Below, piece by piece: positions 51,247-64,000 of a stretch of 64,000 bases of DNA. The translations under genes were made by a program, and so were the position numbers. How positions within the stretch are numbered: the first letter of the stretch is position 1; the number at the start of each line of letters is the position of its first letter. The stretch is from Rhizophagus irregularis (lineage: Eukaryota > Glomeromycota > Glomeromycetes > Glomerales > Glomeraceae), in the NCBI RefSeq assembly GCF_026210795.1, contig NC_089433.1:5357001-5421000 (forward strand), in the 5' to 3' direction. Below the pieces are notes generated by a model, which worked only from the letters and a program-made list of their open reading frames with translations, did not search any database and was not told the DNA's origin.

Positions 51247-51614
51247 ATTATTTATTGTATAGATATTTTTTTAAACCTGTATAGAATTATAAATTTTTAA
51301 AATTAAATAATTAAATAAAAGTAATCATTAACTTTAAACGTAACGAGATACCTAATACTGATAACTTGAATAAAATATTTTACACTTGTTTTATTTTTTG
51401 CGCTATTCAATTATTCATTTATCACGCTAATAGTAAATAAATACTGTACATAACGTACTATTATTAATCTAAAAACAGAAAAAAAAGTATATTTTTTTTT
51501 ATTATAATTAATATTTTTTCAACATTAACTATCTAACTTATAGTGAAAAAATTACATTATGTTCCATTTACTGTATATACATATTTACTGTATCTCATAT
51601 ATACACTTTCCAAG
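51247..51614. other. Convergent intergenic spacer
   Basis: AT-rich 3' region shared by the convergent kinesin and antiporter genes. Nothing else is seen. Confidence 0.5.
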
Positions 51615-53670
51615 TTACCCTTCCGCACCACCAGTTTCTGCAATTCCTTCAACTTTAGTTTTGTTTAAATTTCTACTCCAAGGATTACAATCAAGGATGG
51701 GTGGATGTTCATCATGAAGATTTGGAAGATAGAAGAATGCTATGGCTATCAATACATACGATACCTAAAAGGTATTTATTTACATATTAATTACTAAGAT
51801 TTTACGAAAAAAAAAAACAAATGATTATAAAATTTGTATTGATAATACTTACAATTAGCATATAACCTTCTAACCAATGTACTTTATTGTCCTATTAATA
51901 AAATGAATAATTAATAAATTTTTTTTTTAAAAAAAAAATGTTTATAGAATGAAAAATTATTATACATACAGCGACCAGATAATTTACAATCAATATAGCA
52001 CAACCCAATACAGATATTTCCAATATATTAAAATCCAATGTTAATGGTTTACCATAAATCCATCCAACCGATACCAATATTGGTGCGATTAATAATGCCA
52101 TTTGCTTTTGAAAATATAAATAGCGTGAATATATAATTTAGAAATCTGTTTTTCAAAAGATTTGAAAAAAAAAAATTTACTCACCACAGACGTATTAAGA
52201 ATAACGCTGATAGCTGTATCTACTTTATCTCTAGCTGCTTCCGCGATAGCTTGATAATGTTCAATAAAACTCGATACAACTAATAAAAAAAATTAAATAT
52301 ATAAGATTAAAATATTTTTAAGAAAATTTTAAAATTTGCGTATTTACACGTACCACAAAGAGGTAGAAGGACTATCCCAATGAATCCAGTACCAAGTTCA
52401 AATTTATCTCCTAATTCTTCAATACTTGAAACCAAAGTTCTTGCACATATTGTAATTCCGGCTACCGATCCTGCAATCCTTTTTTTTTTAAAAAAAAAAG
52501 TGAGATCCGAATTGCAATTTTTTTTTTAAAAAAAATAAACAAATTATTATTTACACTTACAAGATTATATCAAATAACCAATTATAAATTTTATGGTGAT
52601 CAAATTCTTTAACGTCTACTATCTAAAAAATAGGTCCTATCTTAAATTAAATATTTTTATGTTTTTAAAATCATTTTTTTTTCACTTACCTCATGAGCAT
52701 GAGTTTTCAATTGAAAAACTAATAGTCCTATAAAAACCAACATAAGTATAATAGCTGTAGCATGACTAATGTTTTGTAAATTACAGTCAACTAAACGATG
52801 ATCTGTTGTATCAACAGGTACTGCAGCTATTTTAAACGCTGCCGGAATCATTAATGCAAGAAAGGCTAAAGCTAAAATGGAAGATGATGTGTCGACGAAT
52901 GTTCCAATTTCGAATTCAGTATGAAGAGCGGGTTTACCATCTCTACGACGAGCCGTAGGCCAAGAGCCCACAACGAAAGTTATACCTAGGACCTAACAAA
53001 TAATGAATAATTATTGAAAAGAACGAGTAAAAAACGACAAGTAACTAGCATTATTTTATCTTTTTCTAATATACCAGAGTAATATTACAGAGAATTGATC
53101 CTAATACAGCTGATCGTACAATCGCATATCGACCATCCATTAACGCATATGATTCAATAACAAGTTCAACAAAGTTTCCTGATAATGCATGAAGGACCGC
53201 TTGATATTTCTATTTTAACATTTTCGTTATATTAAATCAATTAAATCAATTTTTAAATTTCTTATTTTTAAAATTTACCGGTCCTAAGAATGCGGATAAA
53301 TCTTCCACACCAATTGTCATTATATTAGACAAAGGAATTATGGCCAAAAAATTGAAGATAAAATTGAGATAAAACACATCATGGAAACGTTCTTCGAGAT
53401 GCATTCGCGGTAGAACTATCGCCGGAATCAAGAAAATAAGCAAAAAGTTGGTCATTTTCCCTTTCTTTAATATGTTCCAAGTGAATTCTCTCCATGATTT
53501 TGGATGCAATAAATGACGTTTCTTGAACACTGTATGTTTGCGTTCTAAGGGTTGTTCAATTTCTATCTACATTTATAAATACATAAGCATTATTATAACC
53601 GCAGCACAAAATTAACTCGATAAACAAATAAAATTCATACATCATCATCATGACCGTTTCTATCGCTCAT
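51615..53670 (-). CDS. CAX/VNX-type cation/proton antiporter
   Basis: Ten exons in transcript order: 53641-53670, 53279-53566, 53075-53209, 52690-52992, 52561-52622, 52354-52478, 52185-52279, 51970-52104, 51853-51891, 51615-51764, giving 453 aa. All joins keep frame with GT-AG introns. About ten hydrophobic segments form the two inverted halves of the Ca2+/cation antiporter fold. The first half has the ion-binding-type motif ALSGNFVELVI and LGSILCNITLVLG. The second has IEHYQAIAEAARDKVDTAISVILNTSVQMALL. These match the fungal low-affinity vacuolar cation/H+ exchanger (VNX1) branch more than classic Vcx1, judged from the EHYQAI and NTSVQMALL motifs. The expected role is vacuolar sequestration of monovalent cations or Ca2+ driven by the proton gradient. 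The acidic His/Asp-rich N-terminus is short. It is transcribed divergently from the WD gene, with 757 bp between the start codons. Confidence 0.88.
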
Positions 53671-54427
53671 TTTTTAAATTATTATTAACAAATAAAATAA
53701 ATAAAAATATCTTTTCACTTAAATACCAGAAATAAAAAGAAAAGAAAATTTTATTTTATGTTTTACACTTTTCTCGATTCTATTCGTTTTATTTATACTC
53801 ATTGTCAATCTGTGGGATGAGCCTCCATTAAGCAGACTGTAAATGGCTTGTTGATGCTGATGATGCATCAAATTCACGGGTATCTTTGATTAAAATTCAA
53901 GATTTCGGGAATGTTGTAACCGGGTATTTGAACTTTTTGGTTAGCCCGGAAATTTAGAAAACGCCGAGGCTTTTTATAATTACTATTTTAGGAATAATCG
54001 ACCAGCTTGCGTAATTTTAATCAAGGTTTTAGAAATTGAAATAGTTCGATTTTTTTTCCTAAACGATCTTCTCAAACTCCTTTTTTTCAACATACATCCA
54101 ACATACATCAGGTTATCTTATTTTGTTTTAATAACAATTTTGTGATAATCAACAAAGAAAAGCCATTATCTTTTTTTTAGAAAAGTATTCTTGTTTATGG
54201 TTATTTATATTATGGGAAAATTTTTTCATACTAAGCCTTTTTAACCATTTCAACAAAGTTCAACCTATAAAAACAAAATCGTATTCATTTATATACATTA
54301 TCCAATACAATTTATGTAATAATAAATATTTTACTATATATAAATAAATGGTTTACTTCAGTTTAAATATTAATGCGAATAATTTATATTATATAATTAA
54401 ACACAAAAAATGTATTTTTAGAAAATA
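53671..54427. promoter_or_regulatory. Shared divergent promoter region
   Basis: The 757 bp between divergent start codons must contain both promoters. AT-rich tracts flank a GC-richer middle (53800-54000). No specific site is assigned. Confidence 0.4.
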
Positions 54428-57262
54428 ATGACTCGTAAAAAGTTTCATCACCGATCAAGCCATTATCAACAAAGTAGATTAAACAATCGAAGAACTAATA
54501 ATATAACGCGTCCTCAGTCTCAATCTAGTTCAATCGATTCTTCTAGTTCTTTATCAGTAGCTATATCTGATGAAACTCCAAAAGAAATTCCCGGATATTA
54601 TTATGATCATGAAAAAAATAGATATTTTAAGATAATGCCAAATAAGGCAGTCGGGTCAAGTAATCCTTTTAGTGCCGATTCGATTACGAAAAGAGTCGAG
54701 GAGGTAAAATCATATTTAATTTATTTAATTACAATTAATTATTAAGAAACAATTATTTATATTGCGTCTTTTTTATTTAAAGAAAGCAAGAGAACTTGTA
54801 ATACCTAACCAAATTCCCAATGGAATATCGCTTCTTTTAGATCGAGAAATAAATTTTAACAAGCCTATTTATACATTCAAAAGGTAAGGATCGATTAAAG
54901 ATAAAATCTTGTGAATCCTTCTTATTCATAATAAGATGTTGATCTTTTTTTAGTGAAAACCGACAAATTTTAATAAAATCATTACGCCAAGTTGGTTCAA
55001 TTATACCAACCGCGATAGAACGTACACCTATAAAAGATTTTCAGGTATACGAATAATTACTTGTTGTATGAAAAAAGCGATATTAGAGGCGAGATTTAGT
55101 GAGAGATGATAAACCGATAATTGATTGGGAAAGGGAAACATAAACGCCGACGCTACGTCCTGTTTTATATTTATAAGATCTTTTAATGATTTATTATTAA
55201 TTAATTTAAAGATTCATCCATATTTTAACAAGATATTATATGGTGATTCATTTGGCAACATAAGGTTCGTAAACATGTGTGCACTTCATGATTGTCTTTG
55301 GACAATGATTTATTTTGTTTTTTTTTTTGCAGTTATCCTCGAATTTATTTATATTGCAAAAGTTTAATCTGATTATAATAATTATATTTTAAATAGCCAA
55401 ATGAAGATTAAATGTACTTCCAGTTCGTGTATGGAGATTTATAATGATCAAATGGCTAAATTAACCTCGGAGGTATTGTAAATTAACTTTTATATATTTT
55501 TAAGAATAATGTTAAGTAATGATGAATAGTCTTAAATGACTCATCGCATGATCAAAGATAATATTCTGTAAGGACTTGAAAAAATCATTAATGAAGAAAT
55601 TAATCCAATAATTGTTTTATAGATATCATCGGTGCGCTTGGATCGTACTGATCTATTAATGTAATATTATGCAATTTCATTTGGTTAATTATGATGAAAT
55701 AAAAAAAGAAAGAAAATAAAAAGGAAAGAAATTAAAGAAATTAGAATTTTTTAAAATTACTTACGTAATAATTTTCCCCCTTGAAAAAATTATGTAGGGC
55801 TACTACACTGGGTGATACGGTTGCCTCGGGTAATATGTATATATTAAAATTACCTTCGGGACCTTATCGTGACACGGGTAGGTCCTTTCCTCACTCAATA
55901 TTTACATGATGGATAATCAGGGATGGGGAAGACTCGCTCGGTTCCGAACCGATAATATTGAAAACCGAGTTGAGCAGAGTCAAATCGAAAACCGAGTATT
56001 ATGTATCAAAATTTATCAAAATCGATTTGGAACGATGTACCAAACCGAATGGAACGAACCGACTCAAATCGCTCAACCCGAACTTTTTCCACCCCTATCA
56101 GGATAATTAAATACCTCTAATCACTAATTACTCAATTACTCTTTATAAATATCCTCATAAGCACTAGATGTAAGATATACATATCGGAGTGGTTCAACAA
56201 TTTGGACTAGTTCGTTTTCCGAAATAGATTCTTCGATAGCATTAGGTGAATATATAATTAATCATTTTGATTATAAAAGAATTAAGAATGTTAAAATTTT
56301 TTTTTTTCCAAAAAATATACTAGGGTCATCACGAAAATTATCTGTTATTCAAGGATGGGAAGAGTATCCTTGTGTTAATAACTTTAAGACAAACAGTGAT
56401 GTTTTCGCGTTGGATTTTGATCGATATCAGGCAAGCGGACAAGCTTTTTATAATTGATAATAAGATAATAAGATAATTTTGGCCAGATTTACGTAATTAT
56501 TTATAATTTAAAAGATACCAAACTAATTTTTCAATTTCCTATAAAGCCCGACATAGTTTTTGCAGGTTGTAGAGACGGGAAGTTACGTATATATGATATT
56601 CGTTCTGATTGTTCCAATTCACATTATGGAATTGGTCCACCGATAAGTCAACAATCTCCAATTTGTCATATAAGACAGATTGGTGCATGGTATATTTTAT
56701 CAGATGGAATGGATGGATCCGTACGTATTTATTTTATTTATTGAAATTGATATTTGAAAATTTAAAATTTTATTATTTATATGACATATACAATACTTTA
56801 TATATAAATATATTTTAACGTAGCTTTCTTTATGGGATGTTCGAAATGAAAGAAGGAATTTTGATAAAACTTATGTTTACGAACCGGTTTTAGAATTTAA
56901 AGGAAATGTTAATTCAACCAATATTCAATATGGATTCGATGTTAATTTAAAAGAAGACATTGTAGCAATAGGTACATCTTTTTCTAAGCGCGTTGAATTA
57001 TTTTTGTCATCTTAATTAAATCTTATTTATTTATTTATTAAAAATAGCTGGCCAGGATAATAAAGTTAGATTTTTTTCCATAAATACCGGAAGAGCTATA
57101 AGATATCCAATTGGACCATTTAAAGATAAAGTATCTGCGTTAAGATTTTGTACATGGGATTCGGTAGGATTAAATCCTGAATTGGATGAAAGAGGCGAAG
57201 GTATTTGGATGGCCGCTGGAAAGGAATTTATATGGTGGAGTATTGGAAATAATGATATGTAG
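54428..57262 (+). CDS. WD-repeat protein, DCAF4 (WDR21)-like
   Basis: Twelve exons: 54428-54703, 54783-54883, 54954-55044, 55212-55264, 55397-55472, 55623-55660, 55798-55877, 56168-56245, 56324-56430, 56547-56720, 56824-56971, 57048-57262, giving about 478 aa. The N-terminal region is basic and Ser-rich, followed by EIPGYYYDHEKNRYFKIMP, a signature of DCAF4/WDR21-type proteins. WD-like blades include HPYFNKILYGDSFGNIR, DIVFAGCRDGKLRIYDIR, LSDGMDGSLSLWDVR and AGQDNKVRFFSINTG. DCAF4-class proteins are substrate receptors of CUL4-DDB1 ubiquitin ligases; IYDIR and LWDVR contain the WDxR-type positions used for DDB1 contact. The intron 56431-56546 has a GC donor (CAG|GCAAGC). The intron 55878-56167 contains a hAT-like insertion. 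Start chosen as the first ATG of the open exon. Confidence 0.85.
55919..56104. mobile_element. Candidate hAT-like MITE inside an intron
   Basis: The ends AGGGATGGGGAAGACTCG and the complement of CTTTTTCCACCCCTAT form imperfect inverted repeats with inner GGTT/AACC homology. GGATAAT occurs just outside each end. The element accounts for about two thirds of the 290-bp host intron and for a spurious 66-codon frame. Confidence 0.55.
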
Positions 57263-57296
57263 AAACTGAAGTTTGATTGGATTTTACTTTAACCAC

Positions 57297-57425
57297 CGAG
57301 TTTTTTAACGAGTTTGATCACCGAATTTTGATCGAGTTTGACCGAGTTTGATCGAGTTTGGGTTTGACCGAGTTTGACCGGGTTTGACCGGGTTTGACCG
57401 AGTTTGGCCGAGTTTGGCGAGCTTA
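57297..57425. repeat. GACCGAGTTT minisatellite
   Basis: About ten copies of a decamer GACCG-[AG]-GTTT with variants GATCGAGTTT and GGCCGAGTTT, immediately 3' of the WD-repeat gene. Confidence 0.85.
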
Positions 57426-58834
57426 GAATTTCCTGAATCATCATAAATTATGAAATCATGAAATTTCGGGAAATAAACTAGTTATTGTTTATGAGGAGAT
57501 ATTTTAATTGCTCAATTGCCGCATATTATTGATTCGCAAGGTCATGTTATTTTAAATCTAAAACTAATCTAAAAACTAATCTAAAAATTAATCTAAAAAT
57601 TAATCTAAAAATTAATCTAAAAAATTAATCTAAAAAAATTAATCAAATTAATCTAAAAATTATTTATAGATATTTGTTACCCGGAATTACACAAAAAAAA
57701 AATGTATTATAGATAAAAAAAAGAGAAATAAAGAGACCAAAAAAGAATTCATTTAATTGATTTTGTATTTTCAACGTACATTTGAATCAAAAAATTTTAG
57801 TTTTAGTTCATCAAATATAAAGTTTACCGTAATATACAATAATATACAGTTATAGGTAATATTAATGCTATAATAATAATATAAACAGTAAAGTTAATAT
57901 TCATTCAGGGTAATCAAAATTGTAAAAGTATAAATATCAAAAAAAAAAAAAAGAAAAAAAGTTCTTGATAATTCCATATGCAATTAGAAATCAGATGATA
58001 TTAAAAATCCGCATTAGAATGTTTCACTACTTTTTGCGACATCACTAAAAATATAATTATGACACCATCTCAAGTTTCATGTTCGCGGAGATGAGAACTT
58101 TTTACGTTCTTTATGCAGACAAAGATAGTCAGATAGATGAAATGGCATGGTAGATCATATATTAAATTAAAAATTTTCCTGTTCACAATGTTCGTTTAAT
58201 GTGTATGTAATAAAATGTAGTGCATGTAAGTCAGTGTGTACCTAACATGTATTCAATCGTTAACTTTTTTGAACAAAGCCATCGTTAACTAATTTGAACA
58301 AAGCCTTTTTTTTATTACTTTTTAGAATTTCATTTTAAAATTTTTTTTGTGGAAGAATTACAGTATTTTTTTTTTTTTACCGTGAATTAATTGTGAAATA
58401 CCTGTGAAATACAACAATTGAAAATATTTGTAAAAATTAATAAATTAATTAATATATTGAATGAATATATTGTAAAAAAAAAAATTATAGTTTTTTTTAC
58501 TCCTTTTTTTTTACTGCGCATAATAACAAAAAAAGATTAAGCGTTAAAATTTTTAGATTAATCACCTCATTTCTTATTTTAAACAACATACAAACATTAT
58601 ATTTTTTATTTCCATTTTAAAATCAATTCATGAGTAAGAGGCCCTTATCCGTTACAGGAATATGAATAAATCGTAAGGTTGAGAGAGACACTTAATTTGG
58701 ATTAGAATTAATAGGCATACCAAATTAGGATTTATTTAAAAAAAATGTAGGCGTCTTATTATGATTAGTAGGAAATGTAAGGAAATGTAAGGGAAAATTA
58801 GAATTATAGAATTTATGGAATTTATGGAACCATT

Positions 58835-58990
58835 ACATTTAGGGACTTTTTTGCTGGGATTACATTTGGGACTTTTTGCTGGGATTACATTTGGGACTTT
58901 TTGCTGGGATTATATTTGGGACTTTTGCTGGGATTACATTCGGACTTTTACTAGGATTATAATAATTTACATTTGGATTTTTGCTTGGAT
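58835..58990. repeat. GGGACTTTTTGCTGGGATTACATTT minisatellite
   Basis: Five to six tandem units of 23-25 bp based on TTTGCTGGGATTACATTTGG, becoming degenerate toward 59100. The units are long enough to create spurious open frames of about 70 codons. Confidence 0.85.
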
Positions 58991-61900
58991 TACAATTTGG
59001 GACTTTTACTTACTGGGTTACATTTGAACTTAATGGGTTACATTCGAAATTATAATAATTTACATTTGGAAACTTTAACTGGGGACTACCTTTACTGGGA
59101 TTCATATTCTGGAATCATAAATCATAATAATCTACAATCATGTAGTCATATTGTCAAGGGTGGATTCAAAGGTGGAACCTTACATCCTTACATTTAACAA
59201 AATTTAGAAATCATTAAAGAAAATCAATGAGAATCAATCAAAAAAAGAATTAATTAAAGGTGACACGATTTTTTAGCTTCAAAGGTTTTATAAAGATTAT
59301 TTAGGAAAACAAGAAGTTTTGATTAATAATAAATACAATTTAAAAAAGAATATTCTTATATTGGATTGAATGTATTGATATATGGGTTAATTGAGTTTTG
59401 AAAATCATCAAAGAAAAAATCACAAATATAGTAATTGAAAAAAAAAAACAATATCACGATTCACGAATTTAGTAATTGATCCCAAAAAATTAAAAAAGAC
59501 AAAGGACAAAAAAAAAAAATGACAAAGGACAAAAAAGACAAAGGAAAAGACAAAAAAACAAAAACAAAAAAAGAACAAAAAAAAAAAAAACGAGAAAAAA
59601 TTAAAATTAAAATTAAAAATAAATAAAATTAAAAATAAATAAAAATAAAAAAAAAACTAAAAAACTAAAAAAAGAAGGTAGAAATTGAATTTTTTTCCTA
59701 AATCAGCTTTCAACATTCAACATTTACCCGATATAATGTTATAATGATATAATGATATAATATTTCTAGATTTTTTAATATAACACAACATAAACAATTA
59801 TTAAAATTCTGGATCAAAGCTCTTTTACATTCATTATTTCATTTATGTAATTTATGTAAGGGAAAAAGCATGTAAAGTAAAAGTACGTACTGTAAAAAAA
59901 AAAAAGTGTTAATAACTATAAAAAAGTAAAAAGTAATATAAAGCATGTAAAGGTGTGATAAGTATGTACTATAATAAATATAAGAGAGATATATATAAAA
60001 TATATATATAAAATATTTTTTTTTTTAATGCATCCTAAAAATAAACTTTTTGATTCGTCAAGAGATTTTACCTTCTAAATTTTTTTTTAAAAAAAAAGTT
60101 AAAAAAAAAAAGTTAAAAAAAAGTTAAAAAAAATTCATTTTAATAAATTTAATAAAACTTTATTTTATTAGGAATTGCTTATTAAATTGAATTTCTAATT
60201 ATTTCTATTCCTTTTCTTTTTCTTTTTCTTTTCTTTTTAAATAATACCCAACCCGAGGATCCGGGTGATAAAAAAAATCGGGTAACTATCTCGGTTGGGG
60301 ATAACTAATTAACTTTGATAACAAAAACTAAACATCAATAACAACATGGATAACTAAAACTAACTTGGATAACTAACATGGATAACTAACTAACTTATTT
60401 AATTTAATTTTTTTTTTTTTTTTAATTTATTCTTTTTCGATTTTATTTGATTTATTCGTTTTTAATTATAATTATTATTTATTATAATAATCATTATTAT
60501 TTAATTTATTCTTTTTTTTTTTTTTAATTTATTCTTTTTCGATTTATTTTGTTAATTTATTATTAAAAATTTTTTTAGGGAGAAGACAATCGCGTTTAAA
60601 ATAAATGTACTGTATTAAGTTTAGATCATTATGCTTAGAACTCATGCATTTGCATGAAAAAAAAAAAAAAAAAATTTCGTAGTATTATAATAAAAAAAAA
60701 ATAAATAAATAATAAATGGTTATAATTGGTTCGCTTTATACATGCATTAAAAAAAAAATAAATAAATAATCAAAAAGAACAATTAACTTCTTAAAGAATA
60801 GATTCTTTTTTTGGTTTTCCGTCAAAAAAAAAAATAAAAAGAAAAAGAAAAAAGCGAATTTTTTTTTGTGTTAAAATGAATTATTATTAAATGGATTATT
60901 ATTAAATGAATTATTATTATTAAAAAAAAAAAACTTTAAATTTTTTAAAGGATGGACAATGATTCAAAAAAAGTTAAATAATTAGGAAATGATTCGAATA
61001 AAGATAAGATAAAAAAAAAAAGGTTGATTTAATATGGATATATGGATGGTTACCATTCATTCTTAATGATCTACAAAAACAGAAAATTTTTCGGAAAATT
61101 GCAGGAAAAAAAAGAAAATTTGTCGAAAAATGTTAATAAGAATAAACTGATAGATTAAAAATAACGGATGATAATTAAAAATGTATAATATAAAAAAAAA
61201 AATAATAAATATTTTCGTACTACATTCAATAGGAGTTAGAAAGAAGAGATTTTAAGGGGTAGGAAAAAAATAAATTATTTTTATTATTTTTTCATGTATT
61301 GTGTGGTGTATCACAAACGAATAAAGTTAGAAGTTTTTTTAAAATCCATTTTTTCTAAATAAAACGTTAAAGGAATAAAAACTCCAAAAGAGGAAATAAT
61401 AAATTAAAATTTTTAATGAACGTATGATAATACAATTCTAAAAATAATTAAAAATATTTGAAAAAGATTTCATTCATAAAGAATCTATGGAATCAATGAA
61501 ATCCATGGAATCTTGCTATGGAAACTTTTGAAATCATAAGATAATAATACGTCGAATAATACGCCGAATAATACGTCGAATAATACGTCGAATACGTCGA
61601 ATGTACAGTAAGAATGTACAGTAAGAATGTACCTCACGTCGAATTGTACCTTACTTCGAATTGTACCTTACTCCCCAATCATCAAATTCCATATGAAACG
61701 CCATCATCATCCCATCATCCATCAGCCATCAAAACAATAACAAAATTAACCGACCTTTGATTTTACCCTGAAACGAATAAATATTTATTTTATTAAACAA
61801 TGAGGAGCATTGATTGATTCTAAGGGGAATTTGAATTTTGTACCGTAAATTTGAATTTTGTACCGTACAAAAAAGTAAATAATTTTGATCATCCAACAAG

Positions 61901-64000
61901 AAACCTTAAAGGCTTAAACCTTCCTTAAACCTTTTTTTTTTTAAAAAGATTTACCAAGGGGATGATATCATGATATTAATGGATAGAATTTGCGGATTTC
62001 AAAAAAAAAAAAATTTCAAAAAAAAGTTTTGTTACCTTTTTAAGTTCATCGATTAAATGATTTACCGAAATTCTCATTCAATTTCTTTTGACGGATCATT
62101 CTTCCTAATAGGTAATATAAGTTAATTTTAAAAAAACCGTTTGACTATTTTTTTCTACCATAGAAATATTCATTGTAATTATTACAATCTCATGATTTTT
62201 TTTATTTTGGTTAAAAAAAAAATAATAAAGCAAAGCATACAATATGATAAATTTTATTGGAGTAAAATTTGTTGATGACTTGATGCATGTAATGTGAAAT
62301 CCTTTATTTATATAACAAAATGAAGGGCATAGGACATATGAAAAATAAAGAATGTAATTAGAAGATTTGGAAGGTTATTTAAAATTTTTGTAATTTTTGT
62401 ACATTTTAGAATATGTAGATTATAAAGAATGTGTATCATAATAAGAGATTTTTTTATTTTTTTCTTACAAATATACAAATAAGGTTATTTAAAATTATTT
62501 CGATTATTTGTTAATATTTTTTTATGCTTAAAAATTTCTGTATAAGCATGGAATCCATCCTAAATGTATGTTAATATGTCATGCATGTAATGTACATAAC
62601 CTAAGTTACAATTATGATATATTAATTTTTTTCGCGTGTTATGCTTGTTATGCTTGTGATAGCTTGTAACGCTTGTGATGCTTGTGCCGTTTTTTTCGTG
62701 GCAACTTAATGATCTCATTGAAGTCATTGAGGCACCATAATAACAGATCATCAATGATTAACCACGATTGGTTATTTAAAAATACTGCGAGAATCACGTA
62801 TATATATAAAATCACGATAATCACGTGTTTATACGTGGTTTACGTGGGATACGTGTTACGTGACTAAGTTACGTGTAATGTGTATCATAATTTAGAATTC
62901 GTAAAGAAGCTGAAATGGAAGCAATGATAATTGTTTTCCAGATTTGTATATCTATATAAGTATTCATTTAATTTCATATAATAATTATAGGTAAATGTTT
63001 CTTAAAAGTATCACACGTTTTTGTAACTTTCTAATTCAGTTATATGATAATGAAAAAAAAATCACGTTGAAACGCAGATGGTTTTAAATAGTAAATAAAT
63101 ATTCTTGTTTGTGATATTTTAAATATATACAAGGATTTAAATACTGTATTAGTGTATAGTGTTATATACACAAGTTACTGTAAAAAAACTAAAACTAAAA
63201 AAAAAAACGCCGCAAGTTTGAACCCCCTTTAATATATTTTTTTGTCAAAATTAAAATAAATAAAAAAATAAATAAATAAAATAAAGAAAAATAAAATATA
63301 AATTTGTTATAATTTTCCCGATTAATAATTATAAATAATAATAATAAAAAATTTTAAAACTCCGCCCCGACGCCCCCCCTTCATTTTTAAAAGGATTAAT
63401 AATCAAAATAACTTATATAACTTATATATACTTTTTTATATACTTTTTTTATATACTTTTTTTAATAAATCATCCCAGAAATCTTTTTTTTTATTTTAGT
63501 ATAAATCAAATTTTTTTTTTTTATTTATTTACCATAAATTTGATCATTCATTTGTTCGTTAGAAAAAAAAAAAAAAAATAGTAAGCCACTTTAAACCTTA
63601 TTAATTACCTTGGCGTTATTTTAGCCAATTTAAGTTGTAGAAAAATTTTTTTTTTTGTTTGATTTGTTTGATAGAATTTCTTGATTACAATCACGTTCTT
63701 AATTTGCGATTGTTATTGTTTTTTTTTTCACTTGATAAAAACTTGTTTGAATTGTTTGGATTATTTGGATCTACTTACCATACAAATTTTTTTTTTTATC
63801 ACGTTTAAAAGTTTAAAAAGAAATATATACATATATATATAAATATATATATATACGTATAAATAATACAAATAAATATACGGTAAATAATATAATAACA
63901 ATAATAATAATTATAATTATAATTATAAACAATAATGATGAATAATAATAATAAGAAAAAAAAAAGAAAAAGAGAAAGAAAATTTTACTTAATACAATTA

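Larger units (their letters stand above)
57263..64000. other. Gene-free low-complexity region
   Basis: No coding sequence is supported. It contains a GACCGAGTTT minisatellite (57297-57425), a CTAAAAATTAAT repeat (about 57551-57660), a 23-25 bp GGGATTACATTTGGGACTTTT repeat (about 58835-58990), A-rich GACAAAG repeats (59495-59640), a GTCGAATAATAC repeat (about 61545-61600), GCTTGTGAT repeats (62641-62692) and an ACGTG cluster (62784-62878). Long A and T runs are frequent. Confidence 0.6.

Noticed and set aside
55087..55264. Apparent frameshift in the WD-repeat gene near 55128
   Set aside because: Splicing 55044 directly to 55212 (acceptor AATTTAAAG) keeps frame and joins IKDFQ to IHPYF, so no frameshift is needed.
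57551..57660. CRISPR-like spacing of repeats
   Set aside because: The CTAAAAATTAAT units are contiguous simple repeats without spacers, in a eukaryotic genome.
58815..59197. Two plus-strand frames of 70-74 codons
   Set aside because: They are read-throughs of a 23-25 bp minisatellite; the repeat is not a multiple of three throughout.
4046..64000. tRNA or rRNA genes
   Set aside because: No sequence with convincing cloverleaf arms plus A and B boxes, and no rRNA core sequence, was seen by eye.

Overview
This 64 kb window is a very AT-rich, intron-rich fungal nuclear region. It most likely comes from an arbuscular mycorrhizal fungus of the Rhizophagus type (Glomeromycotina). The reasons are: expanded protein kinases with a Cys-motif / WTSGN-x-DID-FIQ leader, a single-TM P-loop ATPase, a Crinkler-kinase effector-like gene, a ZNFX1/NFX1-like helicase relic, a LINE with a C-terminal RNase H region, abundant small inverted-repeat DNA transposons, and 60-110 bp introns with TACTAAT-like branch sites. 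The species is inferred from family resemblance, not from a search.

Layout. 1-4045 (+): a kinase gene whose 5' exon is tandemly amplified six times, each copy flanked by phase-0 introns. 8022-9464 (+): a four-exon P-loop ATPase with a basic N-terminus and one TM segment. 16523-17865 (+): a candidate gene with ten splice-site-bounded 3-nt micro-exons in a tandem intron array. 19124-21011 (-): an intact six-exon kinase. 26083-28330: a 5'-truncated LINE on the minus strand with a 20-bp target-site duplication. 29473-30758 (-): a broken SF1 helicase. 34296-36185 (-): a single-exon MYND zinc-finger protein. 38734-41011 (+): a frameshifted Crinkler-kinase gene. 44915-51246 (+): a large kinesin-4-like motor with a cluster of SxIP motifs. 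51615-53670 (-): a ten-exon CAX/VNX-type cation/proton antiporter. 54428-57262 (+): a twelve-exon WD-repeat protein, DCAF4-like. 57263-64000 is low-complexity, gene-free sequence.

The window splits into an accessory part (1-44 kb: kinases, effector-like and RNAi-like relics, nested MITEs, LINE) and a conserved housekeeping part (44-57 kb: kinesin, antiporter, WD protein). The most unusual items are the 3-nt micro-exon array (about 16.9-17.8 kb), the six-fold symmetric exon array of the kinase (0-3 kb), the nested foldback at 37.5-38.4 kb and the SxIP cluster in the kinesin. All gene models were assembled by eye from splice consensus and reading-frame continuity; none is backed by transcripts here.
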